A stretch of DNA of 64,000 bases, taken from assembly GCF_003097515.1 (NCBI RefSeq), contig NZ_CP029188.1, positions 2,668,501 to 2,732,500 on the forward strand, read 5' to 3'. The position numbers and the translations under genes are program-made. Within the stretch, counting starts at the first letter, position 1; every line of letters begins with the position of its first letter. The notes beneath the pieces are model-generated. The model saw only the letters and a program-made list of their open reading frames with translations, searched no databases and was not told where the DNA came from. The DNA is from Streptomyces tirandamycinicus. GTDB taxonomy: Bacteria > Actinomycetota > Actinomycetes > Streptomycetales > Streptomycetaceae. This document shows positions 37,209 to 47,400 of the stretch, piece by piece.

Positions 37209-38018
37209 ATGTCCCAGTACACGCAGCCGCCCCAGTTCCCGCAGGCGCCCATGCCGCCCGCACCGGCCCGCAACGGCCTCGGCACCGCGGCGCTGATCCT
37301 GGGGATCGTCGGCGCCCTGTCCGGCCTGATCCCGTTCCTCTTCTGGCTGGCCGGCATCCTCGGCCTGATCGGGCTGATCCTCGGCCTCTCGGCGAAGGGC
37401 CGGGTCAAGCGCGGCGAGGCCACGAACAAGGGAGCCGCCGTCGCCGGTGTCGTACTCGGCCTGGTGTCCCTGGCCCTCTCGGTGGTCGGCGCGGTCATCA
37501 CGTACAAGGCCGTGGGGGACGCGGTCGACGAGATCAACAAGGCCACGTCCGGGTCCTCCGCCGCCAAGAAGCCCGCCGGGAGCGACAAGCCGCTGGAGAA
37601 GGCGAAGGACGGCGAGGGCGCGACCGGCGAGGCGCTCGCCGCGGGCGACTCCGCCGTGTACGACGACGACCTCACCGTCACCGTGTCCGAGCCGGAGGCC
37701 TGGACACCGGGCGAGTACGCCATCGGCCACACCGAGGGCAACAAGGCCTACAAGGTCACCGTCGTCATCGAGAACGCCGGCAAGGAGAAGTTCGATTCCG
37801 CGCTCGTGACCGCCGAGGCCCGCGCGGGCAAGGAGGGCGTGCAGGCCGAGCAGATCTACGACGGCAAGGTCGGCGAGCCGTTCACCGGTACGATCCTGCC
37901 CGGCAAGAAGGTCACCGCCGTCTGGGCCTTCGACACCCCCGCCGACGCCGGAAGCCTGACCGTCGAGGTCAGCCCCGGCTTCGACTACAACGCCGGCATC
38001 TGGGACCTGAAGCTCTGA
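37209..38018 (+). CDS. DUF4190/DUF4352-type membrane protein
   Basis: 269 residues. After a short Pro/Gln-rich start, two long membrane spans of DUF4190 type (LGTAALILGIVGALSGLIPFLFWLAGILGLIG and GAAVAGVVLGLVSLALSVVGAVITY) are followed by a Lys/Ser/Gly-rich linker. An immunoglobulin-like DUF4352 domain follows (DDDLTVTVSEPEAW, GNKAYKVTVVIENAGKEKFD, GTILPGKKVTAVWAFDTP). The last is extracytoplasmic if both spans are real. Such proteins occur in many copies in Streptomyces envelopes, with unknown function. The lipoprotein gene follows after 82 bases on the same strand, likely as one operon. Confidence 0.82.
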   Translation: MSQYTQPPQFPQAPMPPAPARNGLGTAALILGIVGALSGLIPFLFWLAGILGLIGLILGLSAKGRVKRGEATNKGAAVAGVVLGLVSLALSVVGAVITYKAVGDAVDEINKATSGSSAAKKPAGSDKPLEKAKDGEGATGEALAAGDSAVYDDDLTVTVSEPEAWTPGEYAIGHTEGNKAYKVTVVIENAGKEKFDSALVTAEARAGKEGVQAEQIYDGKVGEPFTGTILPGKKVTAVWAFDTPADAGSLTVEVSPGFDYNAGIWDLKL

Positions 38019-38100
38019 CACTCCGGCCCCCGCCCCGCCGGCCCGCCGGCCCGCCCCGGCAAGCCCCGTACATCCCCGCCACCCCAACGGAGAAACCGCC

Positions 38101-38868
38101 ATGCCCGCCGTCCCCCCGACTCGCCTCAAGCGCCTCGTCCTCGCCTCCGCGTGCGCCGCTTCCGCCCTCGCCCTGACCGCGTGCGGCCCCCTTGGCCAGG
38201 CGGCGGAGAAGAGCACTCCGAGCGCTCCGAGTTCCCCGTCCGGCCCGTACCCCGGTCTCTCGGGGTCCGAGATACTCAACAAGGCCATCACCGCGACCAA
38301 GGCGGCGACCTCGCTCAGGCTCCGGGTCACCACGGAGACGGCGGACGGTCCCGTCCGAGGAGACCTCTCGGTCGACACCAAGGGGGACTGCGCGGGAACC
38401 CTGCAGATGGGCGCGGAGGGCGGGGTGGAGCTGGTCAAGACCGGCGACACGGTCTACATGCGCTTCGACGAGAAGATGCTGCGCTCGCAGGCGGACGGCG
38501 AGGAGGAGACCCAGGCCGCCCTGGACCTGCTGCTGGGCAAGTGGGTCCGCGAGAAGGCCGACGCGGCGGACGCCAAGGACTTCGCTGAGTTCTGCGACCT
38601 CGACAGCTATCTCGAAGGCTTCCAGGCCAACGACACCGTGGCGAAGCGGGCCGGCGAATCGACGGTCGGCGGTACGCCGACGGTCGTCCTCACGGAGTCC
38701 CACCAGGGCGAGAAGGCCACCGCCCAGGTGGCCGCGAAGGGCACGCCGCACCTGCTCCGGCTCCAGGTGACCGGCGGCGCCGAGCCGATCGACATGACCT
38801 TCTCGGAGTTCGACGAGCCGGTGCCCGTGAAGAAGCCGGCCGCGAAGGACATCGTGGACCTCGACTGA
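38101..38868 (+). CDS. LppX/LprAFG-like lipoprotein
   Basis: 255 residues. A lipoprotein signal (basic KRLVLASACAASALALTAC, lipobox LTAC) is followed by a beta-rich domain of the LppX/LprG type. It includes SEILNKAITATKAATSLRLRV near its N-terminus, internal strands (DTVYMRFDEKMLR, TVVLTESHQGEKATAQVAAKG), and the closing LRLQVTGGAEPIDMTFSEFDEPVPVKKPAA. Mycobacterial relatives carry acylated lipids across the periplasm. In Streptomyces, which lacks mycolic acids, the ligand is unknown. It forms a likely two-gene operon with the DUF4190 gene before it. Confidence 0.85.
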   Translation: MPAVPPTRLKRLVLASACAASALALTACGPLGQAAEKSTPSAPSSPSGPYPGLSGSEILNKAITATKAATSLRLRVTTETADGPVRGDLSVDTKGDCAGTLQMGAEGGVELVKTGDTVYMRFDEKMLRSQADGEEETQAALDLLLGKWVREKADAADAKDFAEFCDLDSYLEGFQANDTVAKRAGESTVGGTPTVVLTESHQGEKATAQVAAKGTPHLLRLQVTGGAEPIDMTFSEFDEPVPVKKPAAKDIVDLD

Positions 38869-38937
38869 GCGGGTCCGCGAGGAGCGGGGGGGTGGAGCCG
38901 GGAGGGCCGCGGAGGGGGCGGCCTTCCCGGCTTCTCC

Positions 38938-39007
38938 GGCCTGCTCGATTTCTCGGCCTGCTCGATTTCTCGGCCTGCTCGACTTTCCCGGCCTGCTCGA
39001 CTTTCCC
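38938..39007. repeat. 17/18-base tandem repeat between two exported-protein genes
   Basis: Four copies of GGCCTGCTCGAYTTYYC stand in a row 70 bases after the lipoprotein stop and 150 bases before the LTD-domain gene. They are not coding in a supported frame. They resemble other slippage arrays of this window. Confidence 0.75.
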
Positions 39008-39159
39008 GGCCTTCCCGGCGCCTGCCCTCCGGGACGGAGACACGACCAACGGCCTTCACAATCTTCGGATTTCCGTCACATTCCCTTCACAGCCGGAGGT
39101 AGTCTCTCCGAAAGCTCGAGCTCTGCCGTTCGAGCGCTGCACCGACTCGGGGAGGTTCC

Positions 39160-39606
39160 TTGAAGCTCCGTCACGCCGCCTCGGCCGCCGTCGTCGCCGC
39201 CACCACCGCCGCCGGTCTGCTGACCGCCACCCCGGCCCAGGCCGCCGGAGGGGTGAGCATCCACCGCGTGTACTACAACTCGCCCGGTTCCGACACCGGT
39301 TCCAACACCTCGCTGAACGGCGAGTGGGTCCAGCTCTACAACTCGAGCTCGTCCGCCCGCTCCGTCCAGGGCTGGACGCTGCGTGACGTCACCGGCTACA
39401 CCTACACGTTCAGCGGCAAGATCGGCCCGAAGTCCTACGTCAAGGTGCACACCGGCAAGGGCTCCAACACGGCCGGATACCGGTACTGGGGGCGCGCCTG
39501 GTACGTCTGGAACAACACCGGGGACACGGCCTACCTGCGCACGTCCACGGGCACGCTCGTCGACTCCTGTAAGTGGGGCTCGACCGGCTCATCGAAGTAC
39601 TGCTGA
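39160..39606 (+). CDS. Small secreted lamin-tail-domain protein
   Basis: 148 residues from TTG 39160 (GGAGG 3 to 8 bases upstream). A Sec signal of about 28 residues ends TATPAQA-AGG. The rest is one lamin-tail (LTD) domain: VSIHRVYYNSPGSD, the edge strand GEWVQLYNSSSSARSVQGWTL, YTFSGKIGPKSYVKVHTG, and DTAYLRTSTGTLVDSCKWG, with a Cys pair near the C-terminus that may form a disulfide. LTD domains in bacteria are often attached to nucleases or wall proteins. Here it is alone, so a secreted binding or packing role is more likely than catalysis. Confidence 0.85.
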   Translation: MKLRHAASAAVVAATTAAGLLTATPAQAAGGVSIHRVYYNSPGSDTGSNTSLNGEWVQLYNSSSSARSVQGWTLRDVTGYTYTFSGKIGPKSYVKVHTGKGSNTAGYRYWGRAWYVWNNTGDTAYLRTSTGTLVDSCKWGSTGSSKYC

Positions 39607-39717
39607 GCGGTACCGCGGACGGGGGCCGCGGAGCAGCTCCCCGGTCGGGTGCCACCGGGCGGTGACTGCCGACGCGGCCCTCGCGCCGTAGCCGCCCGCA
39701 TCCCACGGGCGGCACGC

Positions 39718-39823
39718 GGGTCCGGGCTCAGGCCCGCGGTGCGTCAGCCCCCGGGTCCGGGCTCAGGCCCGCGGTGCGTCAGCCCCCGGGTCCGGGCTCA
39801 GGCCCCGCGGTGCGTCAGCCCCC
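39718..39823. repeat. 35-base tandem triplication across a stop codon
   Basis: Three copies of a 35-base unit containing GGGTCCGGGCTCAGG and GCGGTGCGTCAGCC; the third has one extra C. That copy contains the stop codon (39815-39817) of the leftward HNH gene, so the array was seeded by its 3' end. Confidence 0.8.
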
Positions 39824-40579
39824 GCACTGACGCAGCATCATCCGCTTGTCCGCCGTCGTCACCGGCAGTTCGTACTTGAGCGCCACCTGGGCGAACCGGA
39901 CCGCGTACGCGCACCGTATCCCGCGGTCCGGGGGAAGCCAGGAGGCCGGACCCGAATCCCCCTTGGCCGAGTTGGCGCGACCCTCGACGGGCAGGAGGTT
40001 GAGCGCGTCGTTGGCGAACTGTCGGCGCCGGCTCTCCGGCCATCGGGACGAGCCCATCTGCCAGCTGTACGACAGCGGCACCACATGGTCGATCTGCACC
40101 TCGGCGGCATCTTGCTTGCGCCACTCGACGGCCTTCCCCGTGTACGGGTCGTGCAGGGTCATGGAGACGACCACGCAGTCGGAACCGGCGCGGAACCGGA
40201 CGTTCTGCCCGTGCAGTTTCAGCAGGTCGTTCCGCGTGTCACAGCCGTTGCGGGCCAGTGGCACACCGTCCGCCGTGTCCATCCAGGCATAACCGAACTC
40301 GTCGCGGTCGTACCCCGTCCTGGGCCCGCGGCCCTTGACCGTCAGTCCCTCCACGACCCTGCGCGCCGCCGCGCGTTCCGCGTCCGAGGTCAGAGGCGCG
40401 AGACCCGGCTTCGTCCCGTCCGGGTTGTCGAGCGGAACGGCCGCGCGCCCCGCCTGCGGGCCGGGGGCGGATTCCGCTCCCCCGGAAGTACCGGCACCGG
40501 GGACACAGCCCACGAGGACGGCGGCGGACAGGACGACGGCGTGCAGCGCCGGGCGGGTCTTGCACAGGGAGTCGGGCAC
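39815..40579 (-). CDS. Exported HNH nuclease-family protein (DUF1524-like)
   Basis: 254 residues from GTG 40579. A lipoprotein-like signal with a LVGC lipobox precedes a low-complexity stretch. The nuclease-like domain (about 75-250) includes GYDRDEFGYAWMDTADG, CDTRNDLLKLHG, and the HNH core VQIDHVVPLSYSWQMG with its His, then FANDALNLLPVEGRANSAKGD carrying the Asn. This is the DUF1524/GmrSD-C family, common as exported nucleases in Streptomyces. It should degrade DNA outside the cell or in the envelope. The stop lies inside a triplicated 35-base repeat. Confidence 0.88.
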   Translation of the reverse strand: MPDSLCKTRPALHAVVLSAAVLVGCVPGAGTSGGAESAPGPQAGRAAVPLDNPDGTKPGLAPLTSDAERAAARRVVEGLTVKGRGPRTGYDRDEFGYAWMDTADGVPLARNGCDTRNDLLKLHGQNVRFRAGSDCVVVSMTLHDPYTGKAVEWRKQDAAEVQIDHVVPLSYSWQMGSSRWPESRRRQFANDALNLLPVEGRANSAKGDSGPASWLPPDRGIRCAYAVRFAQVALKYELPVTTADKRMMLRQCGG

Positions 40580-40680
40580 GCAGGGATCCTAGGGAACAAC
40601 GGCCACCCACGAGGGCACGAGGGCCGGATCCCTCGCAGGACCCGGGCAGAGTCCCAGGCGCGGCGCCGGACCGGCCCCCC

Positions 40681-41550
40681 TCAGACCTTGCCGATGCCCA
40701 GGGTGTTCTCGCGCGGGAGCAGCCCGGAAGCGAGGACCTCCACCCAGAGCGGACCGAGGAGTCCGGCGAGCCGGTCGGTGTGGGACTCCCCCAGCGCGCG
40801 CCATGGCGCGGCAGCCAGTTCGTCGGTACGGCGCTCCACCCGGGCGCGCAGCGCGCGACCCTCCTCCGTCGCCGTGCCGTCGGGGCCGACCAGCCCGCGC
40901 ACCGCGAGCCGTTCCCGGGCCGCGGCCCACTCGGCGTCGCTCCAGCCGCGGCTGGAGAACACCTCCACCGGTGCCGCGCCGATCGCGGCGAACGACACGA
41001 GGGACTCGACCGGGTCGAGGCCGGCGTCGGCGAGCGCGGACACATGCCCGTCGCCCCGGTGTTCGCGCAGGACCGTCGCCGCGTGCCACAGCGCGCGGTG
41101 CGGCTCCTCCGGCCAGGGCAGGGCGGCGTTGGCCGCGGCGAGCGGGCGGCCCGCGGTGTCGGCGGCCTCCGCGGCCCGCCGGGCCAGGGCGGCGGCCTCG
41201 GCGAGAGCGGGCCCGCTCACCGTCTCGCTCCCCAGGACGGCGCGGTACGCCTCGCCGATCCCCCGGGTGCGCGCCTCCAGCAGCCGGTCCGGAGCGGCCA
41301 CGTCCCAGACCGCCGGGATGTGCTCGGCGACCATACGCGGGCTGAAGCTGTGGAACGCGCCGGCCACCTCGGCGGCATCCGGCGCGCCGAGGGGCGCGGC
41401 GCGCCAGGCGAAGTAGCCGGGCCACCGCTCGGAGACGTCGTAGCCCAACGCGCCCGCCTCCGCGAGGACCTCGGGCGCGTAGTACAGGACCGCGTGCAGC
41501 GGCTCCAGCAGGTGCCACATCTGCCGTGTGCGTCCGTACTCGTCGGCCAT
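40681..41550 (-). CDS. SCO6745 (SalK)-family protein
   Basis: 289 residues. The whole length matches the SCO6745 family, a group of Streptomyces proteins (e.g. SalK) with no known biochemistry: WHLLEPLHAVLYYAPEVLAEA at the start, WPGYFAWRAAPLGAP, FHSFSPRMVAEHIPAVWDVA, WPEEPHRALWHAATVLREHRGDGHVSAL, then a winged-helix-like end (WSDAEWAAARERLAVRGLV). It probably binds a small molecule or DNA. No signal peptide is seen. It stands alone. Confidence 0.82.
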   Translation of the reverse strand: MADEYGRTRQMWHLLEPLHAVLYYAPEVLAEAGALGYDVSERWPGYFAWRAAPLGAPDAAEVAGAFHSFSPRMVAEHIPAVWDVAAPDRLLEARTRGIGEAYRAVLGSETVSGPALAEAAALARRAAEAADTAGRPLAAANAALPWPEEPHRALWHAATVLREHRGDGHVSALADAGLDPVESLVSFAAIGAAPVEVFSSRGWSDAEWAAARERLAVRGLVGPDGTATEEGRALRARVERRTDELAAAPWRALGESHTDRLAGLLGPLWVEVLASGLLPRENTLGIGKV

Positions 41551-41672
41551 GGGGTCTCCCCGTACTCGCTATCGCTACCGCCATCGGGCGCATCCCGACG
41601 CCGTCCAGACTGCGACCGGCGAGCAGAACTTGTCAATGACTAGATGAGAGCCCGGCCGTCTCCGTTCACCGC

Positions 41673-42143
41673 CTACCGTGCCGCGGGGGAGAGCCCGGGA
41701 CGCGGCGGACGGACCATGACGATCAGCTGGCGACCGCTCTCCTCGTCCAGCCGGCGTTCCCGTTCCTTGAAGCCCATGCGCTCGTAGAAGCCGCGAGCCC
41801 GGGCGTTGGCCTCGAACACCTCGAGCCGCAACTCGGCGCCGAGTAGCGCCGCGGCGTGCTGCACCAGCTCACGCCCCACACCGCGCCCCTGCGCCCGGGG
41901 GTCCACGAACAGGCCGCCGATCTCGTTCTCGAGCAGGCCCAGCAGGGCGACCACGTGTCCGTCGACCTCCGCGACCCAGTTCTCGGCCACGCGGAGGTAG
42001 ACCTCCCGGAGCTTGCGGGCCCGCTCCCCTTCGCCCTCGCCTTCGATGAACGGATGCGCGAGCTTCGCGGCCCGCGACCACAGATCCACCACTGCGGTCT
42101 CGTCGGATGGCTGATAGCGCCTGATGCAGGTATGTGTCTCCAC
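41673..42143 (-). CDS. GNAT-family N-acetyltransferase
   Basis: 156 residues from GTG 42143; the frame extends upstream to 42305, but that part is encoded by a hexanucleotide repeat. The fold is complete: first strand (CIRRYQPSDETAVVDLWSRA), motif A with the CoA-binding V-x-x-x-x-R-G-x-G-x-G-x-x-L pattern (LFVDPRAQGRGVGRELV), and motif B LEVFEANARARGFYERMGF. It transfers acetyl from acetyl-CoA to an amine of an unknown small molecule or protein. The start is uncertain. Confidence 0.85.
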   Translation of the reverse strand: METHTCIRRYQPSDETAVVDLWSRAAKLAHPFIEGEGEGERARKLREVYLRVAENWVAEVDGHVVALLGLLENEIGGLFVDPRAQGRGVGRELVQHAAALLGAELRLEVFEANARARGFYERMGFKERERRLDEESGRQLIVMVRPPRPGLSPAAR

Positions 42144-42247
42144 CTCGTGGACGCCAGGCAGGCTCCCCGCCCCACTCAAGTGGTTTTGGCCGCGCGGGAT
42201 CGCGCCGGCAGCCCCGGGCGGGCCGACCGCGTGTGCGGCGGACCGGC

Positions 42248-42300
42248 CACCGCCACCGGCACCGGCACCGGCACCGGCACCGGCACCGGCACCGGCCACT
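42248..42300. repeat. ACCGGC hexanucleotide array
   Basis: About eight ACCGGC units in a row upstream of the GNAT gene. If translated on the minus strand they give an Ala/Gly stretch; this is why the long upstream start of that gene was not used. Confidence 0.85.
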
Positions 42301-42338
42301 GTCACCGATCACGCATCACCCATTGACCGCTCACACCG

Positions 42339-44054
42339 TCAGCCGACGCAGCCCCGCACCGAGTCGGTCGGCCTGCAGTTGTTCGGGGTGTTGAACACGA
42401 CCTGGGAACCGAGCAGCCGGACGGTCCCCGACCTCCGGAAGATGCCGCCGCCGTCGATGGCGCGGGTGCCGCTGATGACGGTCCGGTCCAGCGTGGACGT
42501 GCCGCCCGCGTGGTACAGGCCGCCGCCCAGCGCCGTACCCTCGCGCGCGGTGACACGGTTGTCCACGATCCGCGACCGTGTGGTCGCCAGCGTGCCGCCC
42601 TCCGGGTTGTCCAGTCCGCCGCCCTCGGCCACGCCCTCGGCCGCGTCGACGACATTGCCGACGACGGAGCTGCGCAGCAGTGTCAGCTCGCTCCCCGGCC
42701 CGAGCCGGAGACCGCCGCCGCGTGCCGTGCCGCCCCGTGCCGTCACAGTGTTGCCGCTGACGTGCGTGTTGTCGACGGTCATCCGGGCGGAGTTGGTGAT
42801 GCCGCCACCCTGGGCCGTGCCGTCCGGGGCGTCGGCGGCATTGCCGCGGACGAAGCTGCCGGTGACGGTCATCCGGGCGGACGGGGCGGATGCGCTGTTG
42901 GTGACCGCGGCCCGGGCGAACCCGCCCGGCGCGAACGCGCGGTTGTTCCTGATCACGGAGTTCTTGACCGTGCTCTGCGCCATGCCGGCGAGGCCGGAGC
43001 CGAACGCGAAGCTTCCGGTGGCCTCCCTGACCCAGGCGAGGTTGTTGATCACCTGGGCGCCCTCGACCGTCAGCGGCCCGTCGTTCGCGATACCGCCGCC
43101 CGCGGCCGCGCCGTCGCGCTCGTCCCCGGTGTAGGCGACGGTGTTGCCGCTGACGACCGAGCTGCGGACGGTCGCGTTGCCGGGGTTGTCGATGCCGGCG
43201 CCCTGCGCGTACAGCTTCGACTCCGCCCGGTTGCCGGTCACCCGGCTGCGGTTCAGGAACATCTGGCCCAGGTTGGCGATCCCGCCGCCGCAGACCATGC
43301 CGGGCACGTCCGGGTAGGCCGGGCAGTCGGTCGCGCTGCCGCCGCTGATCGTGGTGTCGTGCAGCGTCAGCCGCCCCGTCCTGCCGACGAGCAGGATGCG
43401 GAACCTCGGCGCGGTCGCGACGCGGGTGATCGTCGCACCCTGCCCCTGGATGGCCAGGGTGCCGGTGACCACCGGAAGACCGTTGACGGGGTGGAAGGGG
43501 TTGGCCCCGGCCGTGAGCCGGTAGGCGCAGCCCGGCGCCAGCCGCAGGGTCTCCGGGGCGGCCGTGCCGTTGGTCGCGCGGATCGCGCTGACGAGATGCG
43601 GGACCGAGCACGGTACGTCCACTACGCCGGGGGCCGCGGGCTGCTTCGGCGGCGCGGCGGGCTTGGCGGGAGCGGCGGGCGTTGCGGGCTTGGCGGGCGT
43701 TGCGGGCTTGGCCGGAGCGACGGGCTTGGCGGGGCCCGGCGGCTTCGGCCCCGCTCCCGGGCCCGTGCCTCCGGACGCCGCGGGGGCCGGCGTGGCGGCC
43801 GGCGGCGCCGGGGGAAGCGGAGCCTGGGGTGGCGGGGCCTGCGGCGGAGGGGCCGCGGGAACCTGCGGGGCGGTGCCCGGGCCGGGGACGGCCGGGGCGG
43901 ACGGCGCTGCCGGGACCGGTGGGGCGGACGGCGCGGACGCCGGGGGCGGCTGCTGCGGCGGAGGCGACGGCGCCGCCCCCACGGCGGTGACGGGGACCGT
44001 GACCAGTGCGCCCGCCACCAGACCGATGACGGCCGGAACGTGCTGACGAGACAT
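42339..44054 (-). CDS. Secreted right-handed beta-helix protein
   Basis: 571 residues from ATG 44054 (GAGGAG 6 bases upstream). A signal peptide ends near residue 26 (VPVTAVGAAP). About 140 residues of Pro/Ala/Lys linker (AKPVAPAKPATPAKPATPAA) act as a stalk. The rest is a parallel beta-helix of polymorphic repeats (DTTISGGSAT, CGGGIANLGQMFLNRSRVTG, NDGPLTVEGAQVINN and more), with many Asn turns. Such proteins are cell-surface or extracellular adhesins, or polysaccharide-binding proteins; catalytic residues of pectate lyases were not identified. A short tail after the last coil closes the protein; no sorting signal is seen. Confidence 0.85.
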   Translation of the reverse strand: MSRQHVPAVIGLVAGALVTVPVTAVGAAPSPPPQQPPPASAPSAPPVPAAPSAPAVPGPGTAPQVPAAPPPQAPPPQAPLPPAPPAATPAPAASGGTGPGAGPKPPGPAKPVAPAKPATPAKPATPAAPAKPAAPPKQPAAPGVVDVPCSVPHLVSAIRATNGTAAPETLRLAPGCAYRLTAGANPFHPVNGLPVVTGTLAIQGQGATITRVATAPRFRILLVGRTGRLTLHDTTISGGSATDCPAYPDVPGMVCGGGIANLGQMFLNRSRVTGNRAESKLYAQGAGIDNPGNATVRSSVVSGNTVAYTGDERDGAAAGGGIANDGPLTVEGAQVINNLAWVREATGSFAFGSGLAGMAQSTVKNSVIRNNRAFAPGGFARAAVTNSASAPSARMTVTGSFVRGNAADAPDGTAQGGGITNSARMTVDNTHVSGNTVTARGGTARGGGLRLGPGSELTLLRSSVVGNVVDAAEGVAEGGGLDNPEGGTLATTRSRIVDNRVTAREGTALGGGLYHAGGTSTLDRTVISGTRAIDGGGIFRRSGTVRLLGSQVVFNTPNNCRPTDSVRGCVG

Positions 44055-44418
44055 CAAAGGCTCCTCAATGCTGGGGCGGTACGGCCGGCGCCGCGGGGCA
44101 AAGCCCTGGCGAGCCAAGCCGAACACGTCCCGTTCCCGCCGTCGCCCCGGCCTGGTCCGTCCGGGCGAGCCGTGCCCCGTACGGACCACACCTCCGCCGC
44201 CGCGGGGTGCCGCGGGCCGGCCTGCGCCGCGTGCCGCCGCCTCCCGACGGCCTCCCCCGAGGCGGGTTCTGACGGTACGTCGATCCCAGGGTGCCGAGAG
44301 GGAGCCGAGAGGGCGCCTTTGGCGGAGCGCATCCCGGCCGCTGGCCGCCCACCCGGGCCCGGGGTCCGGCGGCGGGGTTCGGGCGTTCGCGACCGGGAGA
44401 ACGTCGCCCGACGCGGCC
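44055..44418. other. Spacer between mfd and the beta-helix gene
   Basis: No gene is supported. It should carry the promoter of the leftward beta-helix gene and the end of the mfd transcript. I found no strong hairpin or repeat in it. Confidence 0.5.
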
Positions 44419-47400
44419 CTAGGAACCGAGGATCGAGGTCAGGAACTCGCCCGTCCACGCCAGCAGTTCCCGTCCGACCACCGGCTTGCCGCCGATCTTG
44501 CCCGTCGTCGGCCGGGGCACCAGGATCTGCCGCACCGCCGGTTTGATCACGGTCCGCGGATACAGCCGCTTCAGCCGCAGCTCCTGCGACTCGCGCAGCT
44601 CCACCGGTGCGAAGCGGATGTTCGGGCCCTGGAGCACGATCTCGCCGACGCCGCAGGCCCGGGCGAGCATCCGCAGCCCGGCGACCAGCAGCAGGTTCTC
44701 CACCGGCTCGGGCAGCTTCCCGTAGCGGTCGACGAGTTCCTCGCGGACCGCCTTGACGTCCTCCTCCGTGTTCGCCGCGGCGATGGCCCGGTACGCCTGG
44801 AGGCGCAGCCGCTCGCCCGGCGCGTAGTCGTGCGGGACATGCGCGTCGACCGGCAGTTCGATCTTGACCTCCAGCGGCGGCTCCTCCTCCGCGCCGCCCT
44901 CCAGCGAGGCCCGGTAGTCGGCGACCGCCTCACCCACCATGCGGACGTACAGGTCGAAGCCGACGCCCGCGATGTGGCCGGACTGCTCACCGCCGAGGAG
45001 GTTGCCCGCGCCGCGGATCTCCAGGTCCTTCATCGCGACGTACATGCCCGCGCCCATCTCGGTGTGCTGGGCGATGGTCGCCAGCCGCTCGTGCGCGGTC
45101 TCGGTCAGCGGCTTCTCCGGCGGGTAGAGGAAGTACGCGTAGCCGCGCTCCCGGCCGCGGCCGACCCGGCCGCGCAGCTGGTGCAGCTGGGACAGGCCGA
45201 AGTTGTCGCCGCGCTCGACGATGAGGGTGTTGGCGTTGGAGATGTCGATGCCGGACTCGACGATCGTCGTGGAGACGAGCACGTCGAACTTCTTCTCCCA
45301 GAAGTCGACGACGACCTGCTCCAGCGCGCTCTCGCCCATCTGGCCGTGGGCGGTCGCGATCCGCGCCTCCGGGACGATCTCCCGCAGCCGCGCCGCCGCC
45401 CGGTCGATCGACTCGACCCGGTTGTGGATGTAGAACACCTGGCCCTCGCGGAGCAGCTCCCGGCGGATGGCCGCGCCGATCTGCTTCTCCTCGTAGGGGC
45501 CGACGAAGGTCAGGACCGGGTGGCGCTCCTCCGGCGGAGTGGTGATCGTCGACATCTCGCGGATGCCGGTGACCGCCATCTCCAGCGTCCGGGGGATCGG
45601 CGTCGCGGACATCGTCAGCACGTCGACGTTGGCGCGGAGCTTCTTCAGCTGCTCCTTGTGCTCGACGCCGAACCGCTGCTCCTCGTCCACGATGACCAGA
45701 CCCAGGTCCTTGAACCTGGTCTCGGACGAGAACAGCCGGTGGGTGCCGATGACGATGTCGACGGAGCCGTCCCGCAGCCCCTCCAGGGTCGTCTTCGCCT
45801 CGGCGTCGGACTGGAAGCGGGACAGCGCCCGGGTGACGACCGGGAACTGGGAGTACCGCTCGGAGAACGTCCCGAAGTGCTGCTGCACCAGCAGCGTCGT
45901 CGGGACGAGCACCGCCACCTGCTTGCCGTCCTGGACGGCCTTGAAGGCGGCCCGCACGGCGATCTCCGTCTTGCCGTAGCCGACGTCGCCGCAGATCAGC
46001 CGGTCCATCGGAACCGACTTCTCCATGTCCTCCTTGACCTCGGCGATGGTGGTCAGCTGGTCGGGCGTCTCCGCGTAGGGGAACGCGTCCTCCAGCTCCC
46101 GCTGCCAGGGCGTGTCCGGGCCGAAGGTGTGACCGGGCGCGGCCATCCGGGCGCTGTAGAGCTTGATCAGGTCTGCGGCGATCTCCTTGACCGCCTTCTT
46201 CGCCCGCGCCTTCGTCTTCGTCCAGTCCGCGCCGCCGAGCCGGTGCAGGGTGGGCGCCTCACCGCCGACGTACTTGGTGACCTGCTCCAGCTGGTCGGTG
46301 GGGATGTAGAGGCGGTCACCGGGCTGGCCGCGCTTGGCGGGGGCGTACTCGACCAGCAGGTACTCGCGGGTGGCGCCCTGGACGGTGCGCTGCACCATCT
46401 CCAGGTAGCGGCCGACGCCGTGCTGCTCGTGGACGATGTAGTCGCCCGCCTCCAGGGTGAGCGGGTCGATCTGCTTGCGGCGGCGCGTCGGCATCCGCGC
46501 GCCGTCCCTGCCCGCGGCCTTCTGCCCGGACAGATCGGTCTCCGTCAGCACCGCCAGCTTCAGACCCGGGTCGATCAGGCCGTAGTCGATCGAACCGCAG
46601 GCGACATGGACGACGGACGGGGAGATCTCACCCAGGTCCGCGTCCAGGCGGGCGGCGATGCCCTCGCCACCGAGCACCTCGACGGTGCGGGACGCCGTGC
46701 CGTGGCCCTCGGTCACGTAGACCGTGCGCCAGCCGTCGGCGAGCCAGCCCTTGGTGTCGGCGAGGGCGCGGGCGGTGTCCCCCCGGTAGGTCTCCGGGGC
46801 GTGCATCCCGAGCGTCAGGGTGTCGTCGGTCAGCTCCTCGTCCGCCGCGAACGGCGAAACGGACCACCACATCATGCCGAGCTCGCGCGCCCGGTCCCGC
46901 ACGTCCGCGATCCCCCGCAGGGAGGCGGCGCCGAGGTCGATCGGCGCCTGGCCGCCGCCGGCCGAGGCGGCCCACGACGCCTGCAGGAACTCCTGCGAGG
47001 TGGCCACCAGGTCGGCGGCCCGGGTACGGACCCGCTCGGGGTCGCACACCACGGCCATCGAGCCCGCCGGCATGACGTCGAGCAGCAGCTCCATGTCGTC
47101 CACCAGGACGGGGGCGAGGGACTCCATGCCCTCGACGGCGATCCCCTCGGCGATCTTCCCGAGCAGTTCGCCGAGCTCCGGGTGCGCTTCGGCGAGGGCC
47201 GCGGCCCGCTGCCGGACCTCGTCGGTGAGCAGCAGCTCGCGGCACGGCGGCGCCCACAGCCCGTGCTCGGCGACCTCCAGCGAACGCTGGTCGGCGACCT
47301 TGAAGTAGCGGATCTCCTCGACGTCGTCGCCCCAGAACTCGATCCGAAGCGGATGCTCCTCGGTCGGCGGGAAGACGTCGAGGATGCCGCCGCGCACGGC

